From positions 83,601 to 147,600 of the forward strand of contig NZ_FWFQ01000007.1 in the NCBI RefSeq assembly GCF_900172235.1: a stretch of 64,000 nt of DNA. Reading direction: 5' to 3'. Source of the stretch: Pseudoruegeria aquimaris (GTDB lineage: Bacteria > Pseudomonadota > Alphaproteobacteria > Rhodobacterales > Rhodobacteraceae). The notes under the pieces are model-generated. The model did not search any database. It was not told the origin of the DNA and saw only the letters and a list, made by a program, of their open reading frames with translations. A program made the translations under genes and the position numbers. This document shows positions 27,209 to 36,363 of this stretch, one piece after another; position 1 is the stretch's first letter, and every line of letters begins with the position of its first letter.

Positions 27209-27340
27209 CGCCCGCCCAGGCACGCGCCGCCCTTCGGTTCGACGCACAACCCTGTCAGGTCTTCGCCCGCCCCCCGGGTTGACACCCCGCGGCGCTGAGG
27301 CCAAGACAAACCCAACCAATCCCGAGCAGGAATCCCTTTC

Positions 27341-28119
27341 ATGGCCGCGAAAGCAGAAAAAGAAGAAGGCATCATGGAGACCGTCAAGACGGTCGTCTAC
27401 GCGCTTCTGATCGCCGGCGTCTTCCGGACGCTCTTCTTCCAGCCCTTCTGGATCCCCTCGGGCTCGATGAAGGACACGCTGCTGATCGGCGATTTCCTTT
27501 TCGTCAACAAGATGGCCTATGGCTACTCCAAGCACTCCTGCCCCTTCTCCATGTGCCCGATCCCGGGCCGGATCTTCGGCAGCGAGCCGGAACGCGGGGA
27601 TGTCGTCGTGTTCCGCCACCCGGTGAACAACACCGATTTCATCAAGCGCCTGATCGGCCTGCCCGGCGACAGAATCCAGGTGCGCGACGGCGTGCTTTTC
27701 ATCAATGGCGAAGAGGCCGTGCAGACGCCTGCCGGCACCTTCACCGAGACCTTCGAAAAGCAGGGCCCGGTGGGCAACATGCCGCGCTGCACCACGCCCG
27801 TGGGCATCGGGGCCGACTGCGAGAAGGACAAGTTCATCGAAACGCTGCCCGGCGGCGTCTCGCATTCCATTCTCAACATCACCAATTCCGCCACCGACAA
27901 CACCGGCGTCTTCACGGTGCCCGAAGGCCACTACTTCTTCATGGGCGACAACCGCGACAACTCCACCGACAGCCGCGTGTCCCAGCAGGTGGGCGGGGTC
28001 GGCTTCGTGCCCTACGAAAACCTGATCGGCCGCGCCGACCGGGTGATGTTCTCTTCCGCCGGCCGCTCCCTGTTCTACGTCTGGACGTGGCGCGGCGACC
28101 GTTTCTTCAAGAGGATCGA

Positions 28120-28123
<4 letters not shown>
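27341..28123 (+). CDS. lepB: Signal peptidase I
   Basis: A 260-residue membrane-bound serine protease that removes Sec/Tat signal peptides. A membrane anchor lies at about 15-35. The catalytic Ser is in [17 protein letters not shown] (about residue 43), the catalytic Lys in [20 protein letters not shown] (about 100), and box E is [15 protein letters not shown] (about 195-210). Its stop overlaps the GTG start of rnc. The order lepB-rnc-era is conserved in alphaproteobacteria. Confidence 0.97.
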
Positions 28124-28798
<675 letters not shown>

Positions 28799-28809
<11 letters not shown>

Positions 28810-29713
28810 TACGCGTGCCGGCTTCGTTGCCCTGATCGGGGAACCCAACGCCGGGAAATCGACGCTGCTGAACCGCATGGTCGGGGCCAAGGTCTCGATC
28901 GTGACGCACAAGGTGCAGACAACCCGCGCCCGCATCCGCGGCGTCGCGATCGAGGGCGAAAGCCAGATCGTCTTCGTGGACACGCCCGGCCTGTTCCGTC
29001 CGCGCCGCCGGCTGGACCGCGCCATGGTCGCCGCCGCCTGGACGGGTGCCGCCGATGCCGATGTCGTGGTGATGATGGTGGAGGCCCACCGGGGCATCAC
29101 CGAAGGCGTCGAGGCCATTCTCGACGGGCTGAAGGAGCGCGAAACCGGCCGGAAGGTCGCGCTGGCGATCAACAAGATCGACCGCGTGGCCTCGGAGGTT
29201 CTGCTGAAGCTCACCAAGGATCTGAACGAGCGCTTCGCCTTTGCCGAGACCTTCATGATTTCCGCCGAGAAGGGCCACGGCGTGGAGGATCTGCGCAAGT
29301 GGCTGGCGCAGGAGGTGCCCGCCGGGCCGTGGCTCTACCCGGAAGATCAGATCGCCGATCTGCCCATGCGCATGATCGCCGCCGAGATGACCCGCGAAAA
29401 ACTCACCCTGCGCCTGCACCAGGAGCTGCCCTACCAGCTCACCGTGGAAACAGAGAACTGGGAAGAGCGCAAGGACGGCTCCGCCCGCATCGATCAGGTG
29501 ATCTACGTGGCGCGCGATGGCCACAAGGGGATCATCCTCGGCAAGAAGGGCGAAACCATCAAGGGCGTCTCGCAGGCGGCCCGCGCCGAGCTTCAGGAGT
29601 TCCTGGGCCGTCCGGTGCACCTGTTCCTCCAGGTGAAGGTGCGCCCGAACTGGCTTGAGGAGAAGGAGCGCTACTCCGAGATGGGCCTCGATTTCAAAGA
29701 CGGCAACGCATGA
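28799..29713 (+). CDS. era: GTPase Era
   Basis: A 303-304-residue ribosome-associated GTPase for 16S rRNA maturation and 30S assembly. G1 [16 protein letters not shown] (about 14-29), switch region [14 protein letters not shown]3 FVDTPGLF (about 60), G4 NKID (about 123) and the KH domain with [12 protein letters not shown] (about 245) are visible. Two adjacent ATGs (28799 and 28802) are possible starts. It overlaps rnc at its start and the DUF1491 gene at its end. Confidence 0.97.
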
Positions 29714-30042
29714 GCCGGCTGACGGCGGAGTTCTGGGTCTCTGCCTACCTCACGCGGCTGCGGCTGCGCGACATTCCGGCCTTTGTCACCGCCAAGGGCG
29801 ATCTCACGGCCGGCGCCGTCCTGGTCAAGCTCAACACGCTCGACGGCCAGGCCCGCGCCTTCCAGCGCAGCTTCGACCTGATGACGGGCGAGCGCGCCTG
29901 GGTGGTGCTGGCCGAAGGGGCCGAGGCGGATGTGGACGCCGCCATCGCGCGCCAGCGCTCCTTCGATCCGGATCTCTGGGTCATCGAAGTGGAGGATCGC
30001 GCCGGGCGCCACCTGCTTGAGGAAGACGGGCTTGCCGGCTGA
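29710..30042 (+). CDS. DUF1491 family protein
   Basis: A 110-residue protein of the DUF1491 family, found in alphaproteobacteria between era and recO. Visible segments: AEFWVSAYLTRLRLRDIPAFV, KGDLTAGAVLVKLNTLDG, and a C-terminal DPDLWVIEVEDRAGRHLLEE. It starts within the era stop (ATGA). The fold and function are unknown. The conserved position suggests a link to ribosome maturation or repair, without direct evidence. Confidence 0.85.
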   Translation: MSRLTAEFWVSAYLTRLRLRDIPAFVTAKGDLTAGAVLVKLNTLDGQARAFQRSFDLMTGERAWVVLAEGAEADVDAAIARQRSFDPDLWVIEVEDRAGRHLLEEDGLAG

Positions 30043-30124
30043 GGCCCTCGCGGGAAGAATGCCGTGCAGGGTAACTGACCTGCTGAGCGGAAAGCTGAGC
30101 GGAAAGGCGCGGTGAACTGACGGC

Positions 30125-30859
30125 ATGGAGTGGCGGGAAGAAGGCATGTTGGTCGCCGTGCGGCGCCACGGGGAGACCTCCGCGATCATCGAGGTGTTCA
30201 CCGAGGGGCATGGGCGGCACGCCGGCGTGGTGCGCGGCGGCACCAGCCGCAAGATCGCGCCGATCCTGCAACCGGGGGCGCAGCTGGATCTGACCTGGCG
30301 CGCGCGGCTGGAAGATCACATCGGCGCCTTCACGGTCGAGCCGCGCCGGAGCCGCGCGGGGTTGCTGGCGGAACGGGTGCCGCTGGCTGGGCTCAACGCC
30401 ATCTGCGCCCTGATCAGTTTCGCCCTGCCAGAGCGCGAACCCCACCCCCGCCTCTACGAACAGACCCAGACGGTGCTGGATCTGCTTGGCGAAAGCGCGC
30501 ACTGGCCCTACGCCTACCTGCAATGGGAACTGGCGCTTCTGCGGGCGCTGGGGTTCGGCCTGTCGCTGGATGTCTGCGCGGTGACGGGGGCGCAAAGCGG
30601 CCTTGCCTACGTCTCTCCCAAGACGGGCCGCGCGGTGAGCGCCGCGGGTGCCGGGGAGTGGGCCGACCGGCTTCTGCCGCTGCCCGCCTTCCTCGCCGAG
30701 GGCCGGCCGCCGGAACCGGGGGAGCTTTCGCAGGGCTTCGCGCTTTCGGGCCATTTTCTCGACAGCCGCATTGCGCGGGGCCTCGCCGGCAAGCCGCTGC
30801 CGGCCGCGCGCCAGCGGTTGCTGGATCTGCTGGGGCGTCAGTCGGGCGCGGCGCGATAG
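30125..30859 (+). CDS. recO: DNA repair protein RecO
   Basis: A 244-residue mediator that loads RecA with RecR. An N-terminal OB-fold is visible ([30 protein letters not shown]) followed by the helical RecO C-terminal domain ([29 protein letters not shown], about 85-115). The third segment is [20 protein letters not shown] (about 137-156), although the usual zinc-finger cysteines are mostly absent, as in many alphaproteobacteria. Its 3' end overlaps the convergent META gene by 22 bases. Confidence 0.94.
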   Translation: MEWREEGMLVAVRRHGETSAIIEVFTEGHGRHAGVVRGGTSRKIAPILQPGAQLDLTWRARLEDHIGAFTVEPRRSRAGLLAERVPLAGLNAICALISFALPEREPHPRLYEQTQTVLDLLGESAHWPYAYLQWELALLRALGFGLSLDVCAVTGAQSGLAYVSPKTGRAVSAAGAGEWADRLLPLPAFLAEGRPPEPGELSQGFALSGHFLDSRIARGLAGKPLPAARQRLLDLLGRQSGAAR

Positions 30860-31230
30860 ACGAGCTGCATCCCGGCCTCGTTCGACAGGATCAGCGTATC
30901 GCCGGCGACTTCCGAAAGACTCATGCTCATCAGCATGGCGAAATAGGTGCCCTCCAGTTCCAGTTCGGGGCAGGCCGCGCGCGTGGCCGCCAGGCCTTCG
31001 ATCTTGAACCACGGATAGGGCAGCGTCTGCCGTGCGGTGTAGGCGTTGCAGGGGGCGTGGCCGGCGATCTCGCCCTCTTCCGGGAAGGTCAGGGTGATCC
31101 GCTGGGTGATCGGCTGGCCAACGGCCTCGACGAGCCGCCATTCGCGGTCCGTGCCGGCATAGCCCGAGATCGTCTCGTCGGGTTGGCAGGCGGAAAGTCC
31201 GAGGGCAAGCAGGAAGGTGGCGCGCAGCAT
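30838..31230 (-). CDS. META domain-containing lipoprotein
   Basis: A 130-residue protein with a lipoprotein-like start ([18 protein letters not shown], lipobox LSAC) and a META-domain body ([53 protein letters not shown]). META domains occur in HslJ-type envelope-stress proteins. ATG 31230 is preferred because it creates the correct lipoprotein signal; the frame opens seven codons earlier. The 3' end overlaps recO by 22 bases on the opposite strand, which could allow antisense interference. Confidence 0.8.
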   Translation of the reverse strand: MLRATFLLALGLSACQPDETISGYAGTDREWRLVEAVGQPITQRITLTFPEEGEIAGHAPCNAYTARQTLPYPWFKIEGLAATRAACPELELEGTYFAMLMSMSLSEVAGDTLILSNEAGMQLVYRAAPD

Positions 31231-31320
31231 GGCACATGCCTGCCACAGCATGGCGTCCGGCGCCAGCCCCTTCGCTTCGCGGGCTTGATCGCGCCGCGCC
31301 GCGCAGGCATCGCTGGGGCA

Positions 31321-31333
31321 AAGGAGGTGATCC
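31321..31333 (+). promoter_or_regulatory. Full-length anti-SD complement before the NUDIX gene
   Basis: AAGGAGGTGATCC is complementary to thirteen bases of the 16S rRNA 3' tail and ends one base before ATG 31335. Such a long match is far beyond a normal SD. Confidence 0.8.
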
Positions 31334-31334
31334 C

Positions 31335-31973
31335 ATGGAAGATCCCCGGCTCACGCGCCTCAAGCGCCTTCAGGCGCTCGCCGCCACAGGGTTGCATTTC
31401 ACGCAGGATGCCTACGACCGCGAACGCTACGCGGAAATCGGTGCCATCGCCGAGGCGCTTCTGGCCGATCTGCTCTCGATGCCGATCCCGGATCTGCACG
31501 GCCTGCCGCGCCCCGAAGAGGGATACGCGACGCCCCGCGTGGAAGTGCGCGGCGCGGTGATCCGCGATGGCCGGATCCTGCTGGTGAAGGAGGCCACGGA
31601 CGGGCTCTGGTCGCTTCCCGGCGGCTATTGCGACGTGGGGCTTTCGCCCGCGGAGAACATCGAGAAGGAAATCCGGGAGGAAGCCGGGCTGACCGTGCGC
31701 GCCCGGCACCTCTACCTGCTGCGGCACAAGGCCAAGGGGCCTTTCCCGCCCGATCCGCGGGATTTCTACAAACTCTACTTCCTCTGCGAAGAAGCGGGGG
31801 CGGCGGAGCCCAGCCCGGCCCACGAGACCACCGAGGCGGCCTTCTTCGCCCCCGAAGCCCTGCCGCCGCTCTCGGCGGTCCGGGTGCACGCGAGCGACAT
31901 CGAGATGGCCTTCCGCCATGCCGCCGACCCCGCGCGCGCCACGGATTTCGACGAAACCGCGCCGATCAGATAA
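31335..31973 (+). CDS. NUDIX hydrolase with N-terminal Nudix_N_2 domain
   Basis: A 212-residue hydrolase of nucleoside-diphosphate-X substrates. The N-terminal helical part (RLTRLKRLQALAATGLHFTQDAYDRERY) fits the accessory domain of ADP-ribose-type NUDIX proteins. The Nudix box is at about 93-115 (GGYCDVGLSPAENIEKEIREEAGL) with REEAGL-type catalytic acids. The substrate is not determinable. Its SD is the 13-base complement of the anti-SD. It is monocistronic and convergent with the ArsR gene. Confidence 0.88.
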   Translation: MEDPRLTRLKRLQALAATGLHFTQDAYDRERYAEIGAIAEALLADLLSMPIPDLHGLPRPEEGYATPRVEVRGAVIRDGRILLVKEATDGLWSLPGGYCDVGLSPAENIEKEIREEAGLTVRARHLYLLRHKAKGPFPPDPRDFYKLYFLCEEAGAAEPSPAHETTEAAFFAPEALPPLSAVRVHASDIEMAFRHAADPARATDFDETAPIR

Positions 31974-32030
31974 AGGCCGGGGCCGCCCAGGGCGAGGCGG
32001 CGCCGGGCACCGTATCGCCCTGGCCTCGCG

Positions 32031-32372
32031 TCAGCCCTCGCCGAGGTCCGAAATCTCGCGCTCAAGGAAGCGCTCGAAGGCCTCGAGGTTCACCGCCTCG
32101 AACTGCCCGAAGCTCTGCATCCAGATCGAGGCATCGCGCAGGGCGTCCGGTTCGAGCTTGCACCATTTCACGCGGCCGCGTTTCTCCTGGCTGATGAGCC
32201 CGGCATTGGTGAGCACGTTCAGATGTTTGGAGATCGCCGCGAGCGACATGTCGAACGGCTCCGCCACGTCGGTGACGGCCATGTCATCCTCGAGGAGCAT
32301 GGAGAGGATCTGCCGCCGCGTTGGGTCCGCGAGGGCGGCAAAGACGGTATCGAGGGGCACGCTTCTGGTCAC
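32031..32372 (-). CDS. ArsR family transcriptional regulator
   Basis: A 113-residue winged-helix regulator. VFAALADPTRRQILSMLLEDDMAVTDVAEPFDMSLAAISKHLNVLTNAGLI (about 10-60) is the HTH core, typical of the SdpR/ArsR group that lacks metal-binding CxC motifs. No cysteine cluster is visible at helix 3, so a metal ligand is unlikely. It starts at GTG (32372 or 32360). A typical partner (SRPBCC/AHSA1 protein) is not adjacent; the gene stands alone. Confidence 0.88.
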   Translation of the reverse strand: MTRSVPLDTVFAALADPTRRQILSMLLEDDMAVTDVAEPFDMSLAAISKHLNVLTNAGLISQEKRGRVKWCKLEPDALRDASIWMQSFGQFEAVNLEAFERFLEREISDLGEG

Positions 32373-32553
32373 CCTTCTGGCCTAGCGGCGCGCTGCGCGG
32401 CGGTCAAGCTGGCGGGGATGCGCCGGAAACGGATTGGCGGCTGCTGCCCGGTGGCGCAAAGGGGGGCGATGATGATGGCGGCCATCAGCAAATGCGATTG
32501 GCCAAGGCGGCGCGCCACGTCTAGGAAAGCGAAACACGGTGAAAGGACGCCAC

Positions 32554-33450
32554 ATGCAACTGCGCTACTGGGGGCTCATTCTTCTGCTCGGGTTGGGGTG
32601 GGGGTCTTCCTTCTTCTTCAACGAGATCCTGCTGCGCGAACTGGGGCCGCTCACCGTGGCGCTCGGCCGTGTCGGCACGGGGGCGCTGGGCTGCTGGATC
32701 TGGCTGCTGGCCCGGAGGGCGCCGATGCGCATTCCGGCGGGCAGCCTCGGCGTGTTGACCCTGTTTGCCGCGATCCAATACGCCATTCCTCTCACGGTCT
32801 TCCCGGTGACGCAGCAATACATCACCTCCTCCGCCGCCGGCATCGTCAACGCGACGACCCCGGTGATGGCCGTCGCCGTCAGCCATTTCTGGCCCGGCGG
32901 CGAGCGGGCCACCTGGATGAAGTCCATCGGCGTGGGGCTGGGGCTGGCGGGGATCGTCGTGCTCGTGTCGCCGGCGTTCCGGGGGCAGGGGGCCTCTGAT
33001 CCCTGGGCGCTTCTGGCCACCATGATCGCACCCTTCTGCTACGGTATCGCGCTCAACCTGATGCGCCGCTTCGACGGGATGAACCGCACGCTGCTCACCG
33101 CGTGGTCACTGTTGATCGGCACGGCGATGCTTGCGCCCGTTGCGCTGGGGCTGGAAGGCATGCCCCACATCGAGCGCGCCGAAACCTGGGCCGCGCTCTT
33201 CGTCATCGGCTTCGTTCTGACGGCCGGGGCCTTCATCCTGCTGTTCTGGCTGATCCCCATCGTCGGCGGCACCACGGCCAGCACGATCACCTTCCTCACG
33301 CCGGTGTCCGCGGTGCTGCTCGGGGTGCTGATCCTCGCAGAGCCGATCGGCCCCGCGCAGATCGCCGGCATGGCGGTGATCTTCTCCGGCCTGATCTTCA
33401 TCGACGGACGGCTCCCGCGGCGCTTCCTGAAACCTCAACCGGATGGTTGA
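32554..33450 (+). CDS. EamA/DMT-family transporter
   Basis: A 298-residue protein with about ten hydrophobic segments and two EamA halves: GLILLLGLGWGSSFFFNEILLRELGPL at the start and WALLATMIAPFCYGIALNLMRR at the middle repeat. Families of this type export amino acids or metabolites, but the substrate cannot be read here. ATG 32554 has AAAGGA six bases upstream and starts at the first membrane segment, and is preferred to GTG 32539. It is followed by the leader of the atp operon. Confidence 0.88.
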   Translation: MQLRYWGLILLLGLGWGSSFFFNEILLRELGPLTVALGRVGTGALGCWIWLLARRAPMRIPAGSLGVLTLFAAIQYAIPLTVFPVTQQYITSSAAGIVNATTPVMAVAVSHFWPGGERATWMKSIGVGLGLAGIVVLVSPAFRGQGASDPWALLATMIAPFCYGIALNLMRRFDGMNRTLLTAWSLLIGTAMLAPVALGLEGMPHIERAETWAALFVIGFVLTAGAFILLFWLIPIVGGTTASTITFLTPVSAVLLGVLILAEPIGPAQIAGMAVIFSGLIFIDGRLPRRFLKPQPDG

Positions 33451-33604
33451 ATATCGTTTCCGGGCGCTCCGGGCGTCACCTGCGGCAATGTGTGCCGGCG
33501 CGGGCTTGCTATAACTGTTTTTAATCAATACCTTAGGTAGGTCGCCTACACCGTTGACTCTGAGCTTCGGACTCCCTAGCAAGGCACTCGAAACGAAGGG
33601 AGCC

Positions 33605-33940
33605 TTGCGCCTGTCTGAGCATGACCACAAAGAGCGGCTGAAGCGCCTCGAAGAGCGCATCTCGGCCCTGAAGGGTGGCCCGCAGGTCAAGCACCATTCG
33701 GAAGAACACTACTCGCAGGCCCAGATGGGCTGGCGCATGGTGATCGAGCTTGTGGCTGGCCTCGGGGTCGGCTTCGGCATCGGGTACGGCTTGGACAAGC
33801 TGTTCGGCACATTGCCGATATTCCTGGTGCTCTTTGTATTTTTGGGCTTCGCGGCCGGCGTGAACACGATGCTTCGCACCGCCAAGGAGTTTCAGGAGAA
33901 ACAGGCGGCAGAGCCCGCCGAGGACGACGAGAGGGCATAA
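33605..33940 (+). CDS. atpI: ATP synthase protein I
   Basis: About 111 residues from TTG 33605, with a cytosolic charged head ([20 protein letters not shown]) and two membrane helices ([23 protein letters not shown] and [17 protein letters not shown]). AtpI assists assembly of the c-ring. The exact start is uncertain: TTG 33605 and CTG 33611 follow a GGGAG sequence at poor spacing, and TTG 33554 has no SD. It heads the F0 operon. A GTAGG-TCG-CCTAC hairpin lies just upstream (about 33537-33549). Confidence 0.85.
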   Translation: MRLSEHDHKERLKRLEERISALKGGPQVKHHSEEHYSQAQMGWRMVIELVAGLGVGFGIGYGLDKLFGTLPIFLVLFVFLGFAAGVNTMLRTAKEFQEKQAAEPAEDDERA

Positions 33941-33941
33941 C

Positions 33942-34697
33942 GTGGCAAGCGAAGCACACGGCGAAGAAGGCGGTCTGGTTTTCCACCCGATGGATCAGTT
34001 CATCGTGAAGCCCCTGTTCGGGGACGGTCCGGTGCACTGGTACACCATCACCAACGTGACGCTCTGGATGGGCATTGCCGTTCTGGGCATCTTCCTTCTC
34101 ATGGTCGTCGGCACCCGCGGCCGCGCGATCGTGCCCTCGCGCATCCAGTCCGTGGCCGAACTGGCCTACGGTTTCGTATACAAGATGGTCGAGGACGTGA
34201 CCGGCAAGGATGCCGTGCGCTTCTTCCCCTACATCTTCACGCTCTTCATGTTCATCGTCTTCGCCAACTTCCTCGGCCTGATCCCGATGAGCTTCACTAC
34301 CACGTCGCACTTCGCGGTGACGGCCGTGCTCGCCCTCGCCGTGTTCATCACCGTGACGGTGCTGGGCTTCGTGCTCAACGGCACCAAGTTCCTCGGCCTG
34401 TTCTGGGTGTCTTCCGCACCGCTGGCGCTGCGCCCGATCCTGGCCATCATCGAGCTGATTTCCTACTTCGTGCGCCCGGTGAGCCACTGCATCCGTCTTG
34501 CCGGCAACGTCATGGCAGGCCACGCGGTGATCAAGGTGTTCGCCGGCTTCGCCGCCATCGCCGTGATCTCGCCGGTCTCCGTGCTCGCGATCACGGCCAT
34601 GTACGGCCTCGAAGTGCTGGTGGCCTTCATCCAGGCCTACGTGTTCACGATCCTCACCTGCGTCTACCTGAAAGACGCCCTGCACCCCTCTCACTGA
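33942..34697 (+). CDS. atpB: F0F1 ATP synthase subunit a
   Basis: A 251-residue membrane subunit that forms the proton half-channels against the c-ring. Several hydrophobic segments are visible. The essential Arg lies in [21 protein letters not shown] (about 180-200), with polar residues of the channel around it. It begins at GTG 33942, directly after atpI. It is part of atpI-B-E-F'-F; the F1 genes are not in this window, as is normal for Rhodobacterales. Confidence 0.96.
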   Translation: MASEAHGEEGGLVFHPMDQFIVKPLFGDGPVHWYTITNVTLWMGIAVLGIFLLMVVGTRGRAIVPSRIQSVAELAYGFVYKMVEDVTGKDAVRFFPYIFTLFMFIVFANFLGLIPMSFTTTSHFAVTAVLALAVFITVTVLGFVLNGTKFLGLFWVSSAPLALRPILAIIELISYFVRPVSHCIRLAGNVMAGHAVIKVFAGFAAIAVISPVSVLAITAMYGLEVLVAFIQAYVFTILTCVYLKDALHPSH

Positions 34698-34779
34698 GCG
34701 CGCGGCGGGCCCGCCCCGCCCTCGCTTCCCGAACGACACACAAGTTTTCAAAGCTTCCAACCTGTAAGGAGATATCACA

Positions 34780-35004
34780 ATGGAAGGCGAACTCGCACAC
34801 ATCGGCGCTGGTCTGGCTGCAATCGGTTCTGGCGCTGCTGCCATCGGTGTTGGCAACGTGGCCGGCAACTTCCTGTCCGGCGCCCTGCGCAACCCCTCCG
34901 CCGCCGGCGGTCAGACTGCGACCCTCTTCATCGGCATCGCCTTTGCAGAAGCCCTGGGGATCTTCTCGTTCCTCGTCGCTCTGCTGCTGATGTTCGCCGT
35001 CTAA
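34780..35004 (+). CDS. atpE: F0F1 ATP synthase subunit c
   Basis: A 74-residue hairpin of two membrane helices forming the rotating c-ring. The glycine-rich first helix ([18 protein letters not shown]) and the proton-binding Glu in [21 protein letters not shown] (about residue 57) are present. It is preceded by a good SD (AAGGAGAT). A perfect 11-bp hairpin follows the stop and may protect or segment the message, since many c copies are needed per complex. Confidence 0.97.
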   Translation: MEGELAHIGAGLAAIGSGAAAIGVGNVAGNFLSGALRNPSAAGGQTATLFIGIAFAEALGIFSFLVALLLMFAV

Positions 35005-35027
35005 GAGCTCCGAACGATCCTTACGGT

Positions 35028-35054
35028 CGGGTGAGCCGCCTCACGGCTCACCCG
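35028..35054 (+). promoter_or_regulatory. Stable intergenic hairpin between atpE and atpF'
   Basis: CGGGTGAGCCG and CGGCTCACCCG form an 11-bp perfect stem with a CCTCA loop, followed by GTTCTTCC rather than a U-run. It is not a convincing terminator; mRNA stabilisation or processing is more likely. Confidence 0.55.
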
Positions 35055-35082
35055 TTCTTCCACAAGGTTCCTGGAGAACGAG

Positions 35083-35637
35083 ATGGCAACCGAGACCCAC
35101 GACGCCGCAACGGACGCCGCACACACCGCGGGTCACGCTGCAGAATCCGCCGGGATGCCCCAGCTGGATTTTTCCACCTATTCGAACCAGATCGTCTGGC
35201 TCGTGGTCGCGCTCGTCGCGATCTACTTCATCCTGACCCGTATCGCGCTGCCGCGCGTCGCGGCCGTTCTGGCCGAGCGTCAGGGTACCATCACGAATGA
35301 CATCGCCGCGGCCGAAGAGCTGAAGCTGAAAGCGCAGGAGGCGGAAGCCGCCTACCAGCAGGCGCTCGCCGATGCCCGTGCCGAGGCCGCCCGGATCGTG
35401 GCCGAGACCAAGGCCGAGATTCAGGCTGAACTGGACGCCGCCACGGCCAGGGCCGATGCCGAGATCGCAGCGAAAGCCGCGGAATCGGAGAAGGCCATCG
35501 CGGAAATCCGCGAAGGTGCCATGGCTGCCGTCAAGGACGTGGCGCAGGAAACCGCCGCCGAAATCGTTTCGGCGCTGGGTATGAAAGCCGACGCCGAAGC
35601 CATCTCCGCAGCCGTTGCTGCGCGTGTGAAAGGGTAA
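35083..35637 (+). CDS. atpG: F0F1 ATP synthase subunit b'
   Basis: A 184-residue divergent b-type stator subunit. An N-terminal polar stretch is followed by one membrane helix ([27 protein letters not shown], about 33-60) and a long alanine/glutamate-rich coiled coil (about 65-175). Photosynthetic-type and alphaproteobacterial ATP synthases carry two different b subunits, b and b'. This one precedes b by five bases. In some annotations it is named atpF' or atpF2. Confidence 0.93.
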   Translation: MATETHDAATDAAHTAGHAAESAGMPQLDFSTYSNQIVWLVVALVAIYFILTRIALPRVAAVLAERQGTITNDIAAAEELKLKAQEAEAAYQQALADARAEAARIVAETKAEIQAELDAATARADAEIAAKAAESEKAIAEIREGAMAAVKDVAQETAAEIVSALGMKADAEAISAAVAARVKG

Positions 35638-35642
35638 GCAAG

Positions 35643-36197
35643 ATGAAGAAACTGATCCTTGCCTTCACCCTCGCCGCCACCCCGGCGCTTGCCGCTTCCG
35701 GCCCCTTCTTCTCGCTCGGCAACACCGATTTCATCGTGACGCTGGCGTTCCTGCTGTTCATCGCGGTGCTGTTCTACTTCAAGGTGCCGGGCATGATCGG
35801 CGGGATGCTGGACAAGCGTGCCGACGACATCAAGTCCGAGCTGGACGAAGCCCGCGCCCTGCGTGAGGAAGCGCAGACTGTCCTGGCCTCCTACGAGCGC
35901 AAGCAGCGCGAAGTTCAGGAACAGGCCGAGCGCATCGTCGCCCATGCCCGCGAAGAGGCCAAGCTGGCTGCGGAAGCTGCCAAGAAGGATCTCGAAGCTT
36001 CCATCAAGCGCCGCATGGCCGCCGCGGAAGATCAGATCGCGTCCGCCGAGGCCTCCGCGGTGAAGGAAGTCCGTGACACCGCGGTGAACGTGGCCGTGGC
36101 CGCCGCCGCTGAAGTCGTGGCGAAGCAGATGACCGCCGCCGAAGGCAACGCGCTCATCGACGCCGCCATCAAGGACGTCTCCGCGAAACTGCACTGA
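35643..36197 (+). CDS. atpF: F0F1 ATP synthase subunit b
   Basis: A 184-residue stator subunit that dimerises with b'. The N-terminal hydrophobic stretch could act as a signal or first helix ([15 protein letters not shown]). It is followed by the membrane anchor [27 protein letters not shown] and a charged coiled coil. It is the last gene of the F0 operon, with a strong terminator 26 bases downstream. Confidence 0.95.
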   Translation: MKKLILAFTLAATPALAASGPFFSLGNTDFIVTLAFLLFIAVLFYFKVPGMIGGMLDKRADDIKSELDEARALREEAQTVLASYERKQREVQEQAERIVAHAREEAKLAAEAAKKDLEASIKRRMAAAEDQIASAEASAVKEVRDTAVNVAVAAAAEVVAKQMTAAEGNALIDAAIKDVSAKLH

Positions 36198-36222
36198 GGC
36201 ACGCCTGCATCAAGGCTGCTCG

Positions 36223-36258
36223 AAAACCCGGCGCCCCGCGCCGGGTTTTTGCTTTTTC
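36223..36258 (+). terminator. Terminator of the F0 ATP synthase operon
   Basis: AAAACCCGGCGC and GCGCCGGGTTTT form a 12-bp perfect stem with a CCC loop, followed by TGCTTTTTC. Its position 26 bases after atpF makes it the operon's end. Confidence 0.92.
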
Positions 36259-36260
36259 TT

Positions 36261-36307
36261 GGGGCCGCGGCCCCGCCCTCCCGGGATGTTTTCCGTCACA
36301 AGATGGG
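36261..36307 (+). repeat. Possible diverged copy of the dispersed repeat
   Basis: GGGGCCGCGGCCCC followed by CTCCCGGGATGTTTTCCGTC echoes the hairpin-plus-tail layout of the dispersed repeat, with several substitutions. It lies between two same-strand genes, unlike the clear copies. Confidence 0.35.
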
Positions 36308-36363
36308 ATGGGTGCGCACCCGAGCGGGTGACGCGCGGGGCGTCATTGCCTAGGCTTCCTGCC

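Noticed and set aside
27279..27307. TTGACA upstream of lepB as a promoter
   Set aside because: The -10 position (CAAGAC) at 17-base spacing is poor; a promoter there is possible but not supported.
33536..33550. GTAGG-TCG-CCTAC hairpin before atpI as a riboswitch
   Set aside because: Short isolated stem with no known aptamer features; mentioned only under atpI.
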